From: a bacterium
GTDB taxonomy: Bacteria; Desulfobacterota; GWC2-55-46
Assembly: GCA_004298725.1 (NCBI GenBank)
Contig: SCQA01000017.1
Span: 1 to 5,925 of the forward strand
Length of the DNA: 5,925 nt
Direction: 5' to 3'
The first letter of the stretch is position 1; each line of letters begins with the position of its first letter. The notes below the pieces were generated by a model. It had not been told where the DNA came from. It worked only from the letters and a program-made list of their open reading frames with translations, and ran no database searches. Of this stretch, positions 5,632 through 5,925 are shown piece by piece. The position numbers were made by a program, and so were the translations under genes.

Positions 5632-5925
5632 ATGGACACGGTAATAGTAAACCGCACTTCGAGGATACTCTCCGGCCACCTTTGGGTTTTTTCCAACGAA
5701 CTTGCCGCAAGCCCAAAAACATTAAAACCAGGCGGCTTGGCAAAGCTTACCGATAAAACAGGAAAGTTCTTGGGAGTAGCCTACACAAACCCCAATTCCC
5801 TAATAACGGCAAGAATACTAACTCGCGATGACGAACCCATTAACAATGAGTTTTTCATAAAACGCCTGACAAATGCGTTTGAATACAGAAAGACCTTTGT
5901 CAAAGGCAACACATTCAGGGCGGTT
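5632..5925 (+). CDS. rlmI: class I rRNA methyltransferase, RlmI-like (N-terminal part only)
   Basis: An open frame of 98 codons runs off the window end without a stop. It begins MDTVIVNRTSRILSGHLWVFSNEL, whose SGHxWVFSNE pattern marks the N-terminal PUA domain of RlmI-type SAM-dependent methyltransferases. The following LKPGGLAKLTDKTGKFLGVAYTNP and LITARILTRD, then FFIKRLTNAFEYRK, continue the same family pattern up to the linker before the EEHB/methyltransferase domains. In Escherichia coli RlmI makes m5C at position 1962 of 23S rRNA; the target here is assumed by homology. The catalytic domain lies outside the window, so substrate and completeness cannot be judged. It follows the dehydrogenase by 90 bases that contain a nested palindrome, and may be a separate transcription unit. 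Confidence 0.8.
   Translation, partial: MDTVIVNRTSRILSGHLWVFSNELAASPKTLKPGGLAKLTDKTGKFLGVAYTNPNSLITARILTRDDEPINNEFFIKRLTNAFEYRKTFVKGNTFRAV

Overview
The window looks like chromosomal DNA of a Gram-negative bacterium with a periplasmic c-type cytochrome system. It has moderate GC content, compact genes and weak Shine-Dalgarno sequences. Taxonomy cannot be fixed from this sequence. The mix of multiheme-type cytochromes, a zinc-type ABC importer and intergenic palindromes would suit an uncultured Nitrospirota- or Desulfobacterota-like lineage or a proteobacterium, but this is only a guess.

Left half, minus strand (2531 down to 5): a three-gene electron-transfer operon. In transcription order it encodes (1) a membrane cytochrome b561 fused through a fifth transmembrane helix to a periplasmic diheme cytochrome c (DHC) domain, (2) a small monoheme cytochrome of the DUF1924 family, recognisable as SHP (sphaeroides heme protein, an O2/NO-binding cytochrome c with an Asn heme ligand), and (3) a separate soluble DHC-type diheme cytochrome c. 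This is the known SHP/DHC/cytochrome b561 module, but with DHC present twice, once fused and once free. The fused copy has a non-canonical CX3CH first heme motif. The expected electron path is quinol to b561 hemes to DHC hemes to SHP to a small ligand or oxidant. Between SHP and the free DHC gene lies a 311-base stretch with several inverted repeats that resembles common intergenic repeat elements.

Middle (2532-2686): a 155-base divergent promoter region. A good sigma70-like promoter faces left into the cytochrome operon and a weaker one faces right.

Right half, plus strand: an ABC ATPase and an ABC-3 family permease (ZnuC/ZnuB-like, zinc or manganese type) without an adjacent substrate-binding protein gene. 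These are followed by a UDP-N-acetylglucosamine 6-dehydrogenase (WbpA-like, for surface polysaccharide precursors). The last gene is the N-terminal part of an RlmI-like 23S rRNA methyltransferase cut by the window edge. These four genes are co-directional with gaps of 21 to 90 bases but do not form one obvious pathway. A nested palindrome sits between the last two.

I see no tRNA, rRNA, CRISPR array or transposase. The most notable points are the SHP module with duplicated DHC, the CX3CH heme motif, and the palindrome-rich insert that splits the operon.
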